Assembly (NCBI GenBank): GCA_947172415.1
Contig: OX359190.1
Coordinates: forward strand, 9,796,001 to 9,860,000
Direction of reading: 5' to 3'
From: Chondrosia reniformis
Taxonomy: Eukaryota; Porifera; Demospongiae; Chondrillida; Chondrillidae
DNA length: 64,000 nucleotides
The position numbers and the translations under genes were made by a program. Each line of letters opens with the position of its first letter. The stretch's first letter is position 1. The notes under the pieces are model-generated. The model was not told where the DNA came from and searched no databases. It saw nothing but the letters and a program-made list of their open reading frames with translations. Below, piece after piece: positions 12,701-24,600 of the stretch.

Positions 12701-15700
12701 TATCTTTGTCTGTCCTGATGGGAATGACAGCAAGCAAGTACCTCAAATCTCCATCTCTCAACTCCATCCCATGGCTTTGCATTATACTCACAAACTGTGC
12801 AAGTGGTTACCATGGTGATGTTTGAAATGGTGATGGAGAGGGAAGACTCGGACAGGTGCGAGACTTACTTGAGAGAATTCTTTATTCAACCTCTTTGAGG
12901 CAAGATTCTTCAGTACAGTGCTGCATATGGCTTCTCTACTGCTAGGCAACAAATTCTAGGCAAGTAGAATTATGAAGGCATTGCATGGAACTGTATACTA
13001 CTTATGTACAGAATTTATATTATATATATATAGTAGGGAGCAGTATTAAAGGTTAACAATTATGAAATATGGGACATGCAAACATACACATTTCAATCAT
13101 TTATTTATTTTAGGACATATTTTTACTCTTTTTCTTGTTCACTTAATCAATTATCAGAGCCAGATTACATTTCTTAATGATGAACGTTTAACTAATCTAA
13201 TCTAATGATGAACGTTTAACACTTTGAAAAACATTTTGCAAATACCCTGACAAGAAGTCCTCACCAGTTCAAAGAGTCTTTTGACTAAATGGACTGCATC
13301 AAGAGGTCCTCCGTCCGCAAAGAGCTTCCTCACAACCATAGTAACACTGTGAACTACAAACGGGCAAAAAAGGGAAAAATGAACTTGCACTTCAGTAGAT
13401 ACACGTCCTAACTCACAGAGGTTAACGTTGGGCTCTACTTCCAGCACTGCTTGATAAAGCGGAATGATGTTCTTCACTAGGAAGGTCCGGTTCACCTCCA
13501 CAATGGTGTAACTGCTGAGAAAATCCCTTAGTTCAGTCTCTCCCAAGTGATGCTCCTTCACTGAAGGGACCATGAACATATATTATTGGATCAATATATA
13601 ATATACGTACCATGGTAACAAGAAGAGCTTTACCTTGCAAACATTTCAGTACCTAGATGGATACCCAAGGACACACCCACATGGATACCAAAGGACGCAC
13701 CCACACAAGGACACACCCACATGGATACCAAAGGACGCACCCACACAAGGACACACCCACAAGTAGATACCTCTTCACTCACCACACTGAAGGAGTAGCT
13801 CCATCTGCCTTGCTCGCCACAGGAACCAGAGGAGCTGCTGGTTCATACTCAGCGAGTCATACAGGCCAGCCTCCTGTAGAGAACAGTTGAGATGACACAG
13901 GACCCAGTTCAGGTAGACACTGCTAGTTTACCTTTAACAGTTCCACCAGATACGTCCCCTTACCTTCCCACCCGCCTTCCAAGAGGAAATCAAAACTGAA
14001 GTGGAAAAGAAGAAAGTTGGTATGAAACTGTTCATACATTCCCCCTCAGAAAGAGGTCTAAGAGACAGTCTATTTAAATATCCTCCCTCTGTAGCCTCAT
14101 ATTGATTCTTTAGGAAGATTGTGTGTTAAACGTGTTATGACTGTAAATAAATTAGACACTCAGAAAGACTTAAATAAAGTCATTTTTTCACAACTCTTCA
14201 ATCACCCAACATATCTTACAGTTTTGCTTGCCAGGGTATGTCCATCTCCTTGTGACATTTCAAAACTCGCAGAATACCGTCGTGATCTGATCTCCTGTTA
14301 AACTGCACCAAAATTGGATAGAAGAAATGCTGCTTGATCGGAACCCCTTGACTGTGGAGCTCCCGAATCAAGTTAAGGGAGATGTCTGTATATTGGAAAG
14401 TGGAGGAAAAGAGTAAATTACTGTATAGTGAGAAAATTTTGCAGTTTTAATTTTGCGATTTGAAGCATTTCACGATTCCTATATTTGCATATTGCTTACC
14501 TTACAAAGAGAAAATTTTGCAAATTTTGTCAAATTGCAAAAATTGCTAACAATAAACCTCACAAAATTTTCCCGCTATACGGTATAGATATCCTTTTATT
14601 ATACAGATACATAGTAATTGAAAGCCAAACTGACAGACACACATGGAATAATGGAGTGAGAGATACACAATCATATAAATTTAATAATTTCTAATTAAAA
14701 AAATGCAGAGAAATATCAATCCTTGATGACTCATAAGTGTCTCATAATGCCTGCTACAATCTTACTTGGATCCTTGATGTGATAGGCACACCAGAGAACA
14801 GCCGGCTTCCAGACATTATCTCCAAAGCTACCCGTCAGCGGGGAGAGTATCTGAAGACACTGCATTAGAGTGTCACCTGATGCATTGTATGCAGCCATGT
14901 GATGTGTGATTACCCTCACACACTGGTGGATCAGTGAGGCTGAAAGGTGACGCCTGTAGGCCAGGAGGACCTCCAGGATACAGAAGCATGAGTCAAAATG
15001 GCCGCTGCTCGCTAGAGATAACATTAGCAATTTCAAGTCTGTTAAAAGAATGAAAATTTACAGTTAAATTAACATGCTGATATCATAAGATTAATGGGAA
15101 AACTCCCTTACATTTATAATTTACATTATTCCTTTACCATTACACAATAATGCAACACTCAATTTCTACTGTCAGTATTCACAGCATACTAACCCGACAG
15201 GAGCCATTTTTTATTTCGTATCTTTCCCAACACCTCTCTCATGTGCTCCACTTGGTCACTGTAGGCCAGACCCTCCAAGATGCTCAGGTGTACCTCATGA
15301 CTGGCAAAGACACGGTTTCTCTGCATCTCATCAAGGACCTATACAGACATGGAAAGGGGGAAGAAGGCCAGCTGTAGCCACTGGATAGCAGACCTAGGAT
15401 TAATGGCTACTTTGAATTGATTCAAGGCTCTTTGAAAGAGGGAATTTCCCTATTATATTATTCTACAATGTATTCAAGTAAAGCTATGCTAAAAGTTCCT
15501 GAAAACACTAGTGAAGACCTACCTTGTACTTAACATGGAGGCTTACCTCGTAAACTGCGGCCATATTGTTCTGTTGGGCATAGGCTCCCGCCAGTGCAGC
15601 ATAGCTGGAGGTAGTCGGAGCAATACCACTCTCCTTCATCGTCTGAAACATTGCCTTAGCACTGGTCATATCACTGTAGGGGTCACAAGTAAAGAAAGAA

Positions 15701-17287
15701 AATATTCTAAAACATGTCCATTATACAAGTATTTTTAAGAAATTCATGGCAGAGACATAACATAGACACACCCTCCTAATCAGAGACACACCCTCCTACT
15801 CAGAGACACACCCTCCTACTCAGAGACACACCCTCCTAATCAGAGACACACCCTCCTACTCAGAGACACACCCTCCTACTCAGAGACACACCCTCCTACT
15901 CAGAGACACACCCTCCTAATCAGAGACACACCCTCCTAATCAGAGACACACCCTCCTACTCAGAGACACATCCTCCTACTCAGAGACACACCCTCCTAAT
16001 CAGAGACACACCCTCCTAATCAGAGACACACCCTCCTAATCAGAGACACACCCTCCTAATCAGAGACACACCCTCCTAATCAGAGACACACCCTCCTAAT
16101 ACCCATTCCTTACCCATTTTTGGCATGTCCCTTTATGAGTGCTACAAAAGTCTGTTCTGATGCAGGAATTTCTTGTTCTTTCATGTGCTCCAAGATAGCC
16201 TTACCTCCCTCCATATCACCTTGGTTACAGTAGCCTAGCAACAGCAGATTAAGTGTAAGAGAGTTCGGAAGTATACCATCACTGTTCATCTCTTGTAAGA
16301 AATCTGACGGAGAAAACCTGAATAAGCAAAACAATTATCTGCCATCTTTTCCTGGCCGGTCACTCTGGGTCTACTTTCCCTTACTTATTCTATATACCAA
16401 AGTGTACATATTCATATACATATGAGTATTTATATAGTAGTGCTTCCAGTTGTTATGGCAACTCATGTGTTTTGGGTTGTTATGGCAACACTCACTTGTG
16501 CTTCAGGTTGCTGTACACCGAGAGGAGTACGTTGTACATTGAGGTTTCAGTGTTTAGCCCGTGTTCCTTTATCTTCTGCCAAATGGAATTGATAAAGGCA
16601 AGTCTCTCCTGAGGAGTCTCCAACAACAGACCTTCTGAACATGTCCTCAGGAGCTTGTGGACAGTATTGGTAGATACTGGTTCTATAAAACATTGAAAGC
16701 TCTTTTAACTCAGCAAACTTAGTGATTTTTCCAAATATACTGTTGTTATGGTTATTACACAACTTAATCCTTCAACTTGGCCAAAATAGTATACTTTCAA
16801 TAATTTCAGCCTAAAATAATTATTTAACACACTACAAGATTACAAAGGAACTCACGAGAACATCACTTCACTATACCTTACCTGTGCCAATATCCTCAAC
16901 AACAGTCAACTTTTCAAGTCTCTCCAGAATCATCTCCCTCGTGGTCAAGACACCCCCGAGTACAAAGTTATCCACGCCAATCTTCCGAGAGGTGGGCAGG
17001 ATATTTCCTCTGAACCAGGGATGCTCGGAAGAGTTGGAATTTGCTGCTTTCCTGCTGTACCCTAAATGGCTATCATCACTTTTGGTAGGAAGCTGATGGT
17101 CGCCATTATCCTCAGTCAGGGTGGGAGCTGTCTTGTCCTCAGTGGTCGAAAATGGAGCTGAATGTTTAGTAATTGATCTTAGATAGCTTGCTCTAACAAC
17201 CGCTGTACGCTGATGATGAGACAATACACTTCTAGCAGGAATATACAGCCTACACGCTAAACGCCACATGGTTGGCCTATTAATCAT
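9758..17287 (-). CDS. LRPPRC: LRPPRC: mitochondrial leucine-rich PPR-motif protein
   Basis: Mitochondrial RNA-binding PPR protein; in vertebrates it stabilises mitochondrial mRNAs with SLIRP. At least 22 exons. Exons checked by phase include 17287-16882, 16682-16496, 16317-16114, 15673-15547, 15338-15194, 15038-14766, 14385-14220 and 12270-12177 joined to 11321. The N-terminus (MWRLACRLYIPARSVL...) is basic and hydroxylated, as in mitochondrial presequences. PPR units are clear: FSPSDFLQEMNSDGILPNS, GYCNQGDMEGGKAILEHMKE, FVALIKGHAKNGDMTSAKAM. These match the human order SPTDFLAKMEE...YCNVGDIEGA...LVTGHARAGDM. Later, RRSLVKALAMKGEFEN matches human RVIQALAMKGDVEN. Stop at 9758. The joins near 10.6-10.8 kb are not fully resolved. 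Four introns contain minisatellites. Confidence 0.9.
10139..10437. repeat. 21-bp purine-rich minisatellite in LRPPRC intron
   Basis: About 14 copies of AGTGAACAGAGGGAGGGAGGG. Three internal copies carry GAGAGA instead of GAGGGA. The long open frames across it on the plus strand are low-complexity artefacts. Seen from the LRPPRC transcript it is pyrimidine-rich. Confidence 0.95.
11345..12171. repeat. 30-bp minisatellite filling an 855-nt LRPPRC intron
   Basis: Twenty-eight nearly identical 30-bp units (core AAGAGGTGTGGCAGATGGGT), with one position varying between T, C and A. The intron runs 11322-12176 on the minus strand; the array starts 4-5 nt after the GT of the donor and ends about 22 nt before the acceptor AG. 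The unit has no stop codon in the LRPPRC frame or on the other strand. See findings. Confidence 0.95.
13656..13763. repeat. Short tandem repeat, CACCCACA-rich, in LRPPRC intron
   Basis: Two to three imperfect copies of a roughly 40-bp unit built from GGACACACCCACATGGATAC and AAAGGACGCACCCACACA. It lies between LRPPRC exons on the minus strand. Confidence 0.8.
15770..16100. repeat. 20-bp minisatellite in LRPPRC intron
   Basis: About 16 copies of CAGAGACACACCCTCCTAAT, the last bases varying AAT/ACT. The array ends only 7 nt from the 6-nt donor consensus of the minus-strand intron (GTAAGG, 16113-16108). Confidence 0.95.
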
Positions 17288-19834
17288 TACGCAATTGAGC
17301 GGTTGTTGCGCAATTCATGGTCTAACTTTACATATGTTATGCAATAATATACAAGAGTATACTGAATGCTTCATTTGGAGCTCAATCAATTATCACCAAT
17401 TGGAATTGTATAAATAAATAATTGCTCAAATATACACATAGTACTTCTAAATAATTAAAAAAAACTGTTCAAACATAATAATTCTTAAATTGTCATGTTC
17501 TTTGCTTTCTTTCTTTACTTTTGAGTGGTTTGTTGCTGCTGTACTTCGCTTCGCATCACTTTACTGATTGTAAAGTTGATCCCAGGGCACACCACGAGGA
17601 GGTGGAAGTACTTCGTGCCCCAAAAATTGTTTTCAACTCTGTTTGACACTTCCACTACTTGCGTCGTAAGAGAAGTTGCACGGGAGCGATCCGGCGTACC
17701 TGACCGACCTCTGACCAGTTACTAGTCTTGTTCTGCCACGCTACGAACAGAACAAGCCCGACCCTGGCGGACCACAAACTCCCACCAATGAGAATCATCA
17801 TGTGCACACAACGTAGCTTGGGAACACTGCACACAGACTTTAGCTCATTGGGATCGGCCAGGCGCTTTAGAGTAGGGACCCATCAGTTCACTGAACTATA
17901 AGAAAAGAATTGAAAATACATAAATGTTGCATTGAATACGAAAAGAAAACACAAATTCAAATGCAAATTCCAAAACCAACCTGAAGCTGCAGCCTACAAC
18001 AGGGGTTCCTGACCGACTACGTAGTGGCACTGGACCCACGCTCCTCCAGGTACGGGTCGTATAGCAAGAATCCGCAAGTGCCAATTTAACACACAAGCAG
18101 GATTAATAGTGAGATACATCTCCAGGCACTAACCCATGATAGAGAGACCACCCCACTATACGAACACCGATGACCCTTTGTCGCATGGTACCATGGTCGT
18201 GCTCCTACCACGGTTGGCGCATCGATCTACGCAAGCATAGACCTCCAGAGTTGATAGCCCGGAGGCCAAAGACTGAAAATTTCCTTGCCTATTTATTAGA
18301 AATTGTCGGCGGGAAACATCGTGAGCTTGGCGGAAAATCGTGGAATCAAATTGTTTTCGAGGTCATGTTCAAGAACAATAGGGAACATGCAGAACATAAC
18401 CCGATCTATTCAGTAAATTGTTTATTGTTATTGAGTTTCGACTGGAAATCATTCATGACTATCCAGCGAAGCAAATCATCAAATGTACAGTGACCCCATG
18501 AATAGAAGTGCTTAATTAATAAACAAGCTTAATGAACCTCTGATTATTGATTATTTCAGCAGTGATCTTTATTTCACAAGTTCTTGCAAGCGAATGATTG
18601 ACATGTACATGTCATTCGGCATGTTTCATGCATGCAGAACACAGAACAACGTCAGAAGGATATTTATTTAACAAGAATCACTTCGCTATTGTGTTCTTTA
18701 GTCAGTATAATATATGGCTAAATCCTCTTGTTATTAAAAATGGCCGTTGCTCATGCAAATTGCATTTGCCTAGTTGGAGGATTTGTCCATGCCTAAACTG
18801 CACACATTGGTAGGTCATCTTGTTTAGAAATCAGACAAACTATATATATATAGCTACTTTAAATAAAGTCTATGATATTTCTTTTCTTTAAAGTTAGAAT
18901 GTTATTAATCAGCCATCTTTACATCCTGTTAAATACTTTTTACTTGTGAGACTGTTCAAAATGTAATTTGTACTTAACATTTATACACACTAACATTAAA
19001 TTTTGATTAGACAAGAATATATACATATATCTTATTGTGCAGCCTATACTTGATTTGCTGTATATTCATCTATTTATAGAATTGTCATGGAAGTCAAATA
19101 TTAGTTACCTAGCAACATATCCAATTAAGAAATAATGAGGACTGAGTGCAATTATTATGAATGTTAATGGCTTAACCCATTTGTATACTTGTACACTGTC
19201 TCTGCACATGTAGACATTGTTCATATTTCCATATTTCTCTTGTCACAAGGAAATTGGTGTTTAGTTTAAGTATGAGTTAGGGAAATTATTGCTAATTGTT
19301 TAAAGATTAATTGATATTCAGATTAAACCTTTCTCTTATAAGCAAATAACTAAATTATTATTTATTGCTTTTTATGTTTGTCTTCTAAGCCTTAATTATG
19401 TCCTTGCAGAGTATAACTATTATATAAGTAAAATATTTTGTTTTCTCTTTCCACAATCCATTTTCATCTTCAACAAACCAAATGAAGAATGTCCATAGCA
19501 ACGAGTTCCATGGCAACAAGTCTAATTAAGGGTGCCATAACTCTGGTAAATACTTCATGACACACCTCATGGACACCCTGTTATAATCAATAACTATTTG
19601 TACCTGCACCCTCCTCTTCACCATATATCCTAAGCCAATGCCCACCATTTTACTCATTTTATGTACTTGTAGCATTCCAAAATTTGATTAATTAATGATT
19701 TATCAGTACATATATAATACAACAAGAAGAGTATAAAGTAATTACACATCATTATACACATAGCCAATCAAGTATATACATCTTCACAGGGAATATACAG
19801 TACGTATATATATAATGTACAGTGTTTCAATATT
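17288..19834. other. Gene-free interval with a GC-richer block
   Basis: Between the LRPPRC start and the GAREM-like stop. Short open frames exist, but none has a recognisable domain or splice context. 17520-18250 is visibly richer in G+C and CpG than its surroundings and holds a 9-bp perfect hairpin (CTTGTTCTG at 17727-17735 with CAGAACAAG at 17748-17756). Part may be LRPPRC promoter or an unrecognised non-coding RNA. 18850-19834 is AT-rich and probably includes the GAREM-like 3' UTR. Confidence 0.5.
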
Positions 19835-22800
19835 TCATGAATTAATAATCTGAAGAGGTGATTTGTTGCCCGTGGTAACAGCTAGCAATCTCAATTGATG
19901 GATTTTGCTCACTTTCATTTCGTTCATTGTCTCCTCATTCAGGCAGGACAGGAGAGCTCCATCGATTTTCTCTTCCTGAAATACTGTTACACAACTATCA
20001 AGTCTTAATCGCTCTAGTAACTGTTGAACCTGTAGTTAACAAGATAATAATAGGGAAGTAAATAAATAAATAAATATCTTTATCAGCAAACAGAAATATT
20101 ATTTAATCCCAAAAGTGAGTGTTTTAATGAGCGAGATATTATACAAAGCATTCTGATAATATAGAGATTTAAATGAGCCACAGGAACACCATTTTTTGTC
20201 CATTTGAAAGTTTCAACCTTGAGCTCTTCTTCATCAGTAAACATGTTTTTGAAGTTCATTTAAATCTCTATGTCATTATCATTCTGATTGCAATGCAACA
20301 AGCAGTCTCCATATCATTTCATGCAAAGCATTTTATAATACTGTGAAGCTGGATGGAGCAATGTTGTGTTGGTGTTTTGTGCAAAAGTACCTGATGAACT
20401 GTCAGTGATCGCAACTCTGCTAAGTTGCCCTGAATTTCTGGAGATAAACTGTTGATGACAACATTCTCCAACTTTTGTAACCTCTTCTCGTATTCTGATA
20501 CCTTTGCCTCCAAGTTGACCTGTCTTGTTCGTATTCGAGCCATTTCCTTCTCCAGTTCCTTGTAGGGTCCGACGTTGGCCAGCAATCCACTCTGACCAGA
20601 TGAGCCAGAAGCCTGAGAACTGGTGAATCTGCTTTCCAGCATAATAACCTGTTCACGTAAATCAATCATCTTTTTATGAATGTCCTCATCCGTTGGTGCG
20701 ACAGGTAGGTTGGATGGAATGTGCCAAGTGTAGCTCTCAATGGTAGGACCATTATTTGGAGTGAGCGAACGAGGAGAAGCATTAGCGGAATGGATTGCCC
20801 TATGTGGCTCTGAACAACGCCTTAGAGAGAGAGAGCTGTACGGCAGTTTTGAGGCATCATTGATGGAAGCATTGTTTGGTGGGACTGAATATTGTGGGTC
20901 TGGCTGTGAGAGACTGTGATTCTCATAGACCTGTAGACCAGGAAGCTGAGGAGTTGATTGAGTGACTGGTTTACTAGAAGGTGTGTGAAATATATAAGTC
21001 TGCCTATCATCTGGGTGTGTCCCTGGGGTGGGTGGGAGGGGCCTGGTGGACTTCGCTTCTCTGCTTTGTCTCACAGCTGGTTCAGCATCTGGTCTAGACG
21101 GCAGAGGACGGGAGGAGTAAGGATTTGAATTGGCAATTCCAGCTTCGTTAATGTGTTGCAAAGATGAAGATTTTGGATTCAAAGTTAGATATTTCTGTCT
21201 CGGTTTTGGTCTGGGAGCCATTGGTTTATTTCTCCTCTGATCTCTGCCTTCACTGGTCAAGAGGTCCACAGAGGCACTCCTTCTCATTACCTGAAGTGGT
21301 GAGTTGTCTGAACTTTGTGGTTGAGAAGATGACTCCAAGGGACGTTCAGTCCTCCTTTCCCTTTCCAACATTAACAGCTCCAAGTCTCCCACAGCAGCAT
21401 ACAGCTCCTCCTGAAGCTCACGGTCTGCCGAATTCATATCGCCAATAATGAGGTGTCCCGGCTGCATCTTTATCTGTTGGTAAACAGTCTGGCTGGCTTG
21501 CTGAAGGGCCTTCTGATGGTCCCTCCTCTCTGGGGCCACACATTCAATCTCCACATCCATGTCCATGGGAATCTCCATGATGTATTCTGGATGAAAGGCG
21601 TGCTCTCCGTTGATGTCACTAGAAGCAATCAAATACTTCTTCATTTCCGACTTCACTAGCGTGAGGGGCCATGTGGTCAGTGACAATTTTCTGTCACTTA
21701 CATTTGGGCTGCCATCTTGTGGGGCATCTTGAATGATAAACACATTGTGAGGCAGTTTACTCTGCTTTAGTATTTCTTCCAAGAATAACCAGGTGTCGAG
21801 GATTTCAAGGCTAAAGCCACCAGCGCAGTCCTCTCGCAATCCATACTCTTTACCATTCAAATCATGAGCAATTAGGGTAACCTTTCCTTCTTTCTCTGCC
21901 TTAGCCATCAGAAAGAGTAACGTGTTGGCCTCTATTGATTCATAGGGACTTTCCCCAGTATGGCTCTTGGTTGTACGGACTATAGTTGGCAGTATTTTTA
22001 GTTTTGCCAAATCAGCCACAGTGGGGCACTGGCTTTTGGATAATTTTAGCATTTCATTAAAGTCTGATATTCCATTTGGAGCAACCACAAACTTAAGAAG
22101 AGAGTTGAGCGGAATGGAAAACTGTGTCTTGTTGGTGTTTTCTGCCAAAACCGACTCTCTAGACTTAACACAGTAAGCAACAAGCATGTCTCCGTCTGAC
22201 AAGCTCTCATCATCATCCCCACCGTAGAACCCTCGCGTCACCCTCAGGAACTGTGGGAGGGTGTGACTGACCAAAAGGTCCTCTAAACTCATGTGCTCCG
22301 AAATGCTGTGGTACTCATTCTCTCCACCCTGCAGCTCTCTCTTCAGCTCCTCATCTTCCAGGAGAATTGTACTGGCTGTGCTTCCTCGGGGGGTGGAGTT
22401 AAGAGTGGAATCTGGCTTTGGCTTGAGAGTCGTCTCCTCGTAAGATGGGTTGGGTACTGCTGGAGATAATGATGACAGCTCGCGACAGCTTGTTTTGGAC
22501 TTTTTAGGAGATGAAAAGTTTGGAGGAGACTTAGATTTGGTGGAAGAAGATCTCCGGGGATGGAAGTCACTTTGAGCTGACTGGTTGTCATGGAAAGGGA
22601 AGTCAGCTAGGAGACCACCCTGAAGAACCTTTTTGTTCATTTCCACGTAATCTTCGTCCATGTCTTCATTAATATCCAAAATGTCCGAAGATGAGGAGCT
22701 CTTTTTGCTAAATTTTTTTCCAATTTTTTTTCCTAATTTACCAAAAGCAGACTTTGCCTTTGATTTCTTTTCTTCACCTTTAATTGAAGCAGAGTCTCTC

Positions 22801-23042
22801 CTACAACATTTATACAGAAACATTTATATATGATTACATACTACATACGTACATACATATATAGTACTATCTTCATAATGATTTTCAGCCAGTACTTAAA
22901 GAATTATGAGTAATTAATCCAAAACAAAGGAACATGTTCCTAACCTGGGAGGAGGGTTGATCATGTAGTTGGCACGCGGCTCCGGTGAAGTCATTGGAAC
23001 ATAATCATCTTCAAGAACCCTCACATCATTAAAAGAAGTCAT
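19835..23042 (-). CDS. GAREM: GAREM-like adaptor: CABIT domain, proline-rich region, coiled coil, C-terminal SAM
   Basis: GAREM proteins are GRB2-binding adaptors that couple receptor tyrosine kinases to ERK. Exons 23042-22945, 22800-20391 and 20029-19835 join in phases 2 and 0 to 900 residues. After a basic, Ser-rich stretch, a CABIT-type domain runs from about residue 200 (SLEDLLVSHTLPQFLRVTRG, GDMLVAYCVKSRESVLA) to about 500. Then come proline-rich segments (RPLPPTPG, SRPLPSRPD), a coiled coil (KELEKEMARIRTRQVNLEAK) and a SAM domain ending the protein. The SAM segment TVFQEEKIDGALLSCLNEE is close to human GAREM SFFVTEKIDGNLLVQLTEE. YVPM and YVEM near the N-terminus are YxxM motifs, candidate PI3K p85 SH2 sites. 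The ATG chosen (MTSFNDV) is the first in its exon; an upstream coding exon cannot be excluded. Confidence 0.85.
20161..20271. repeat. MITE-like element with perfect 16-bp terminal inverted repeats
   Basis: ATAGAGATTTAAATGA at 20161-20176 is exactly complementary to 20256-20271. Inside lies GTTTCAACC...TTCTTCATCAG, the reverse complement of a motif at 38515-38583 and 53770-53820. It sits in the last GAREM-like intron. Confidence 0.8.
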
Positions 23043-23138
23043 TTCTGATCTCTGATTGTTTCTGGCAGAACTACAATAAAATATTCTGTTCAGAATAATA
23101 GTACTACGTATAATCAAGACACATTTATACATTTTTGT

Positions 23139-23222
23139 ATGGCTGATTGGGGATGGAGTGAGGCTGATCGGAGATGGAGTGAGGCTGATTGGAAATGGAG
23201 TGAGGCTGATCGGGGATGGAAA
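23139..23222. repeat. 21-bp tandem repeat, four copies
   Basis: Units of GGCTGATCGGAGATGGAGTGA with a few substitutions, upstream of the GAREM-like start codon, in what I take as a 5' intron. Confidence 0.85.
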
Positions 23223-24129
23223 ACCATTTAAAATGAGAAAGGATGACATTATTGAGAAAATAAAAGAATGTGAAACATTTTAAAGTGTGATCTGATAAAT
23301 GATATCAGTTGTGAAACATTTTAATTGGTCTCTGTAAAAATTTATTTCGCCATTGAGGAGGTGATAGATCAGTAAAGGAAGTAAATGTAAGGTTTTATAA
23401 GTAGACACTGAAACATCAGATTAAATATCTATACATGAAACAAGTATGAGGAATGTTTCACAACATTTGACCAGGTCCTTATCTACTTCCTCTGTTCCCA
23501 GGGTGGAAACCATTAGAATAGAAAGGAATGGGCATTTGATGTATCATAAATCACACTTTAGATTGACAGGCCTTATTAATGGGCTGATAAGCCATAAAAT
23601 CCCTTATTAGGCTGTGCTTCCACTAGAGAAGTATGTCTTTCTCTGATAAATATAATGAACAAGAAATACTACATATAAGACTTCAGATAAAGCATTAAAA
23701 AGAAGAAGAAGATGCTTTAGATGTAAATTACTAATAAAGACAACAAAGTACGAAATTAGAGAGAGCTTCATCAAATCGTTTGAGAGATTTACCTTTCAAT
23801 TTGAAAAGTCAGAATAGAACCCTTTGAAGGATCAAACTGCCTATTATACTGAAAGAGGATCTAGTGAACTATGACTATTTAAGCAGCCACATATGTCATT
23901 CAGAGTGCTCTGGCAGTTTCAAAGAAATGAAGAAAAGTCATAAAACACAGCAATTCATTTCGATTCAAGATAATTGTTAATACTATAGCATATGCGTAGG
24001 CTAGAACCATTTCAAATAACACAAAAGAGCACTTTGTATTGAAATCAAATACTTAATTTCAATATGCACATATACGTATATGGGCAGTTACAAATGTGCC
24101 TACAATAGATCACATGGTTCAATAGTACA

Positions 24130-24262
24130 GTCACATGACCAAAGTGAACGATGGTCACATGACCAAAGTGAACGATGGTCACATGACCACAGTGAACGAT
24201 GGTCACATGACCACAGTGAACGATGGTCACATGACCACAGTGAACGATGGTCACATGACCAC
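24130..24262. repeat. 24-bp minisatellite
   Basis: About 5.5 copies of CACATGACCACAGTGAACGA plus TGGT; the first two copies have CAAAG in place of CACAG. Confidence 0.93.
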
Positions 24263-24356
24263 AGCTGCACTACATCAAAGGATACTCTGGATTTTCAAGT
24301 GTATTGTTTATATATGTATATATTAGTGGACTATAAACATGGTTTGGGCTAAAATG

Positions 24357-24600
24357 GATCAAGAATCAGATAAGATCTATAAAAGACAAAAAACAGGGTC
24401 ACTGATAAGGGTGGAATTCCCAGAAACAGCTGTCTGCCCAGTGGAGCAAAAGAAGAAAGAGAAGACTCCTGTATCTTCATCCAAAGCTCTCTCCAGGTTT
24501 AGTTCCCTATAGGTTTTTTAATTTATTACAGAGTAGGTATAGTATGTATGTAGGAAATTCATTATTCACGGAAAGTGAACAATAAAGAATCAAAAATCTA
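24357..24600 (-). repeat. Dispersed element family A, copy 2
   Basis: Reverse-complement match to 191-415, with AACAGCTGTCTGCCCAGTGG, TCATCCAAAGCTCTCTCCAG and GTTTAGTTCCCTATAGG blocks in inverted order. It also extends family A at both ends, which helps define its length as about 240 bp. Confidence 0.8.

Noticed and set aside
14214..14235. Possible second GC-AG intron (TGGCAAGC) in LRPPRC
   Set aside because: A strong GT donor (GTAAGA) 12 nt further joins in frame to the next exon (LFDFLLEGGW), so GC is not needed.
14119..14301. 60-codon plus-strand frame
   Set aside because: Antisense to an LRPPRC PPR exon (14385-14220), which fits the protein and splice phases.
17827..17890. tRNA-like A-box match (TTTAGCTCATTGGGATCGG)
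   Set aside because: No B box at the right distance and no cloverleaf folding by eye.
18170..18493. 107-codon frame between LRPPRC and the GAREM-like gene
   Set aside because: No recognisable domain or supporting splice context; length is within chance for this region.
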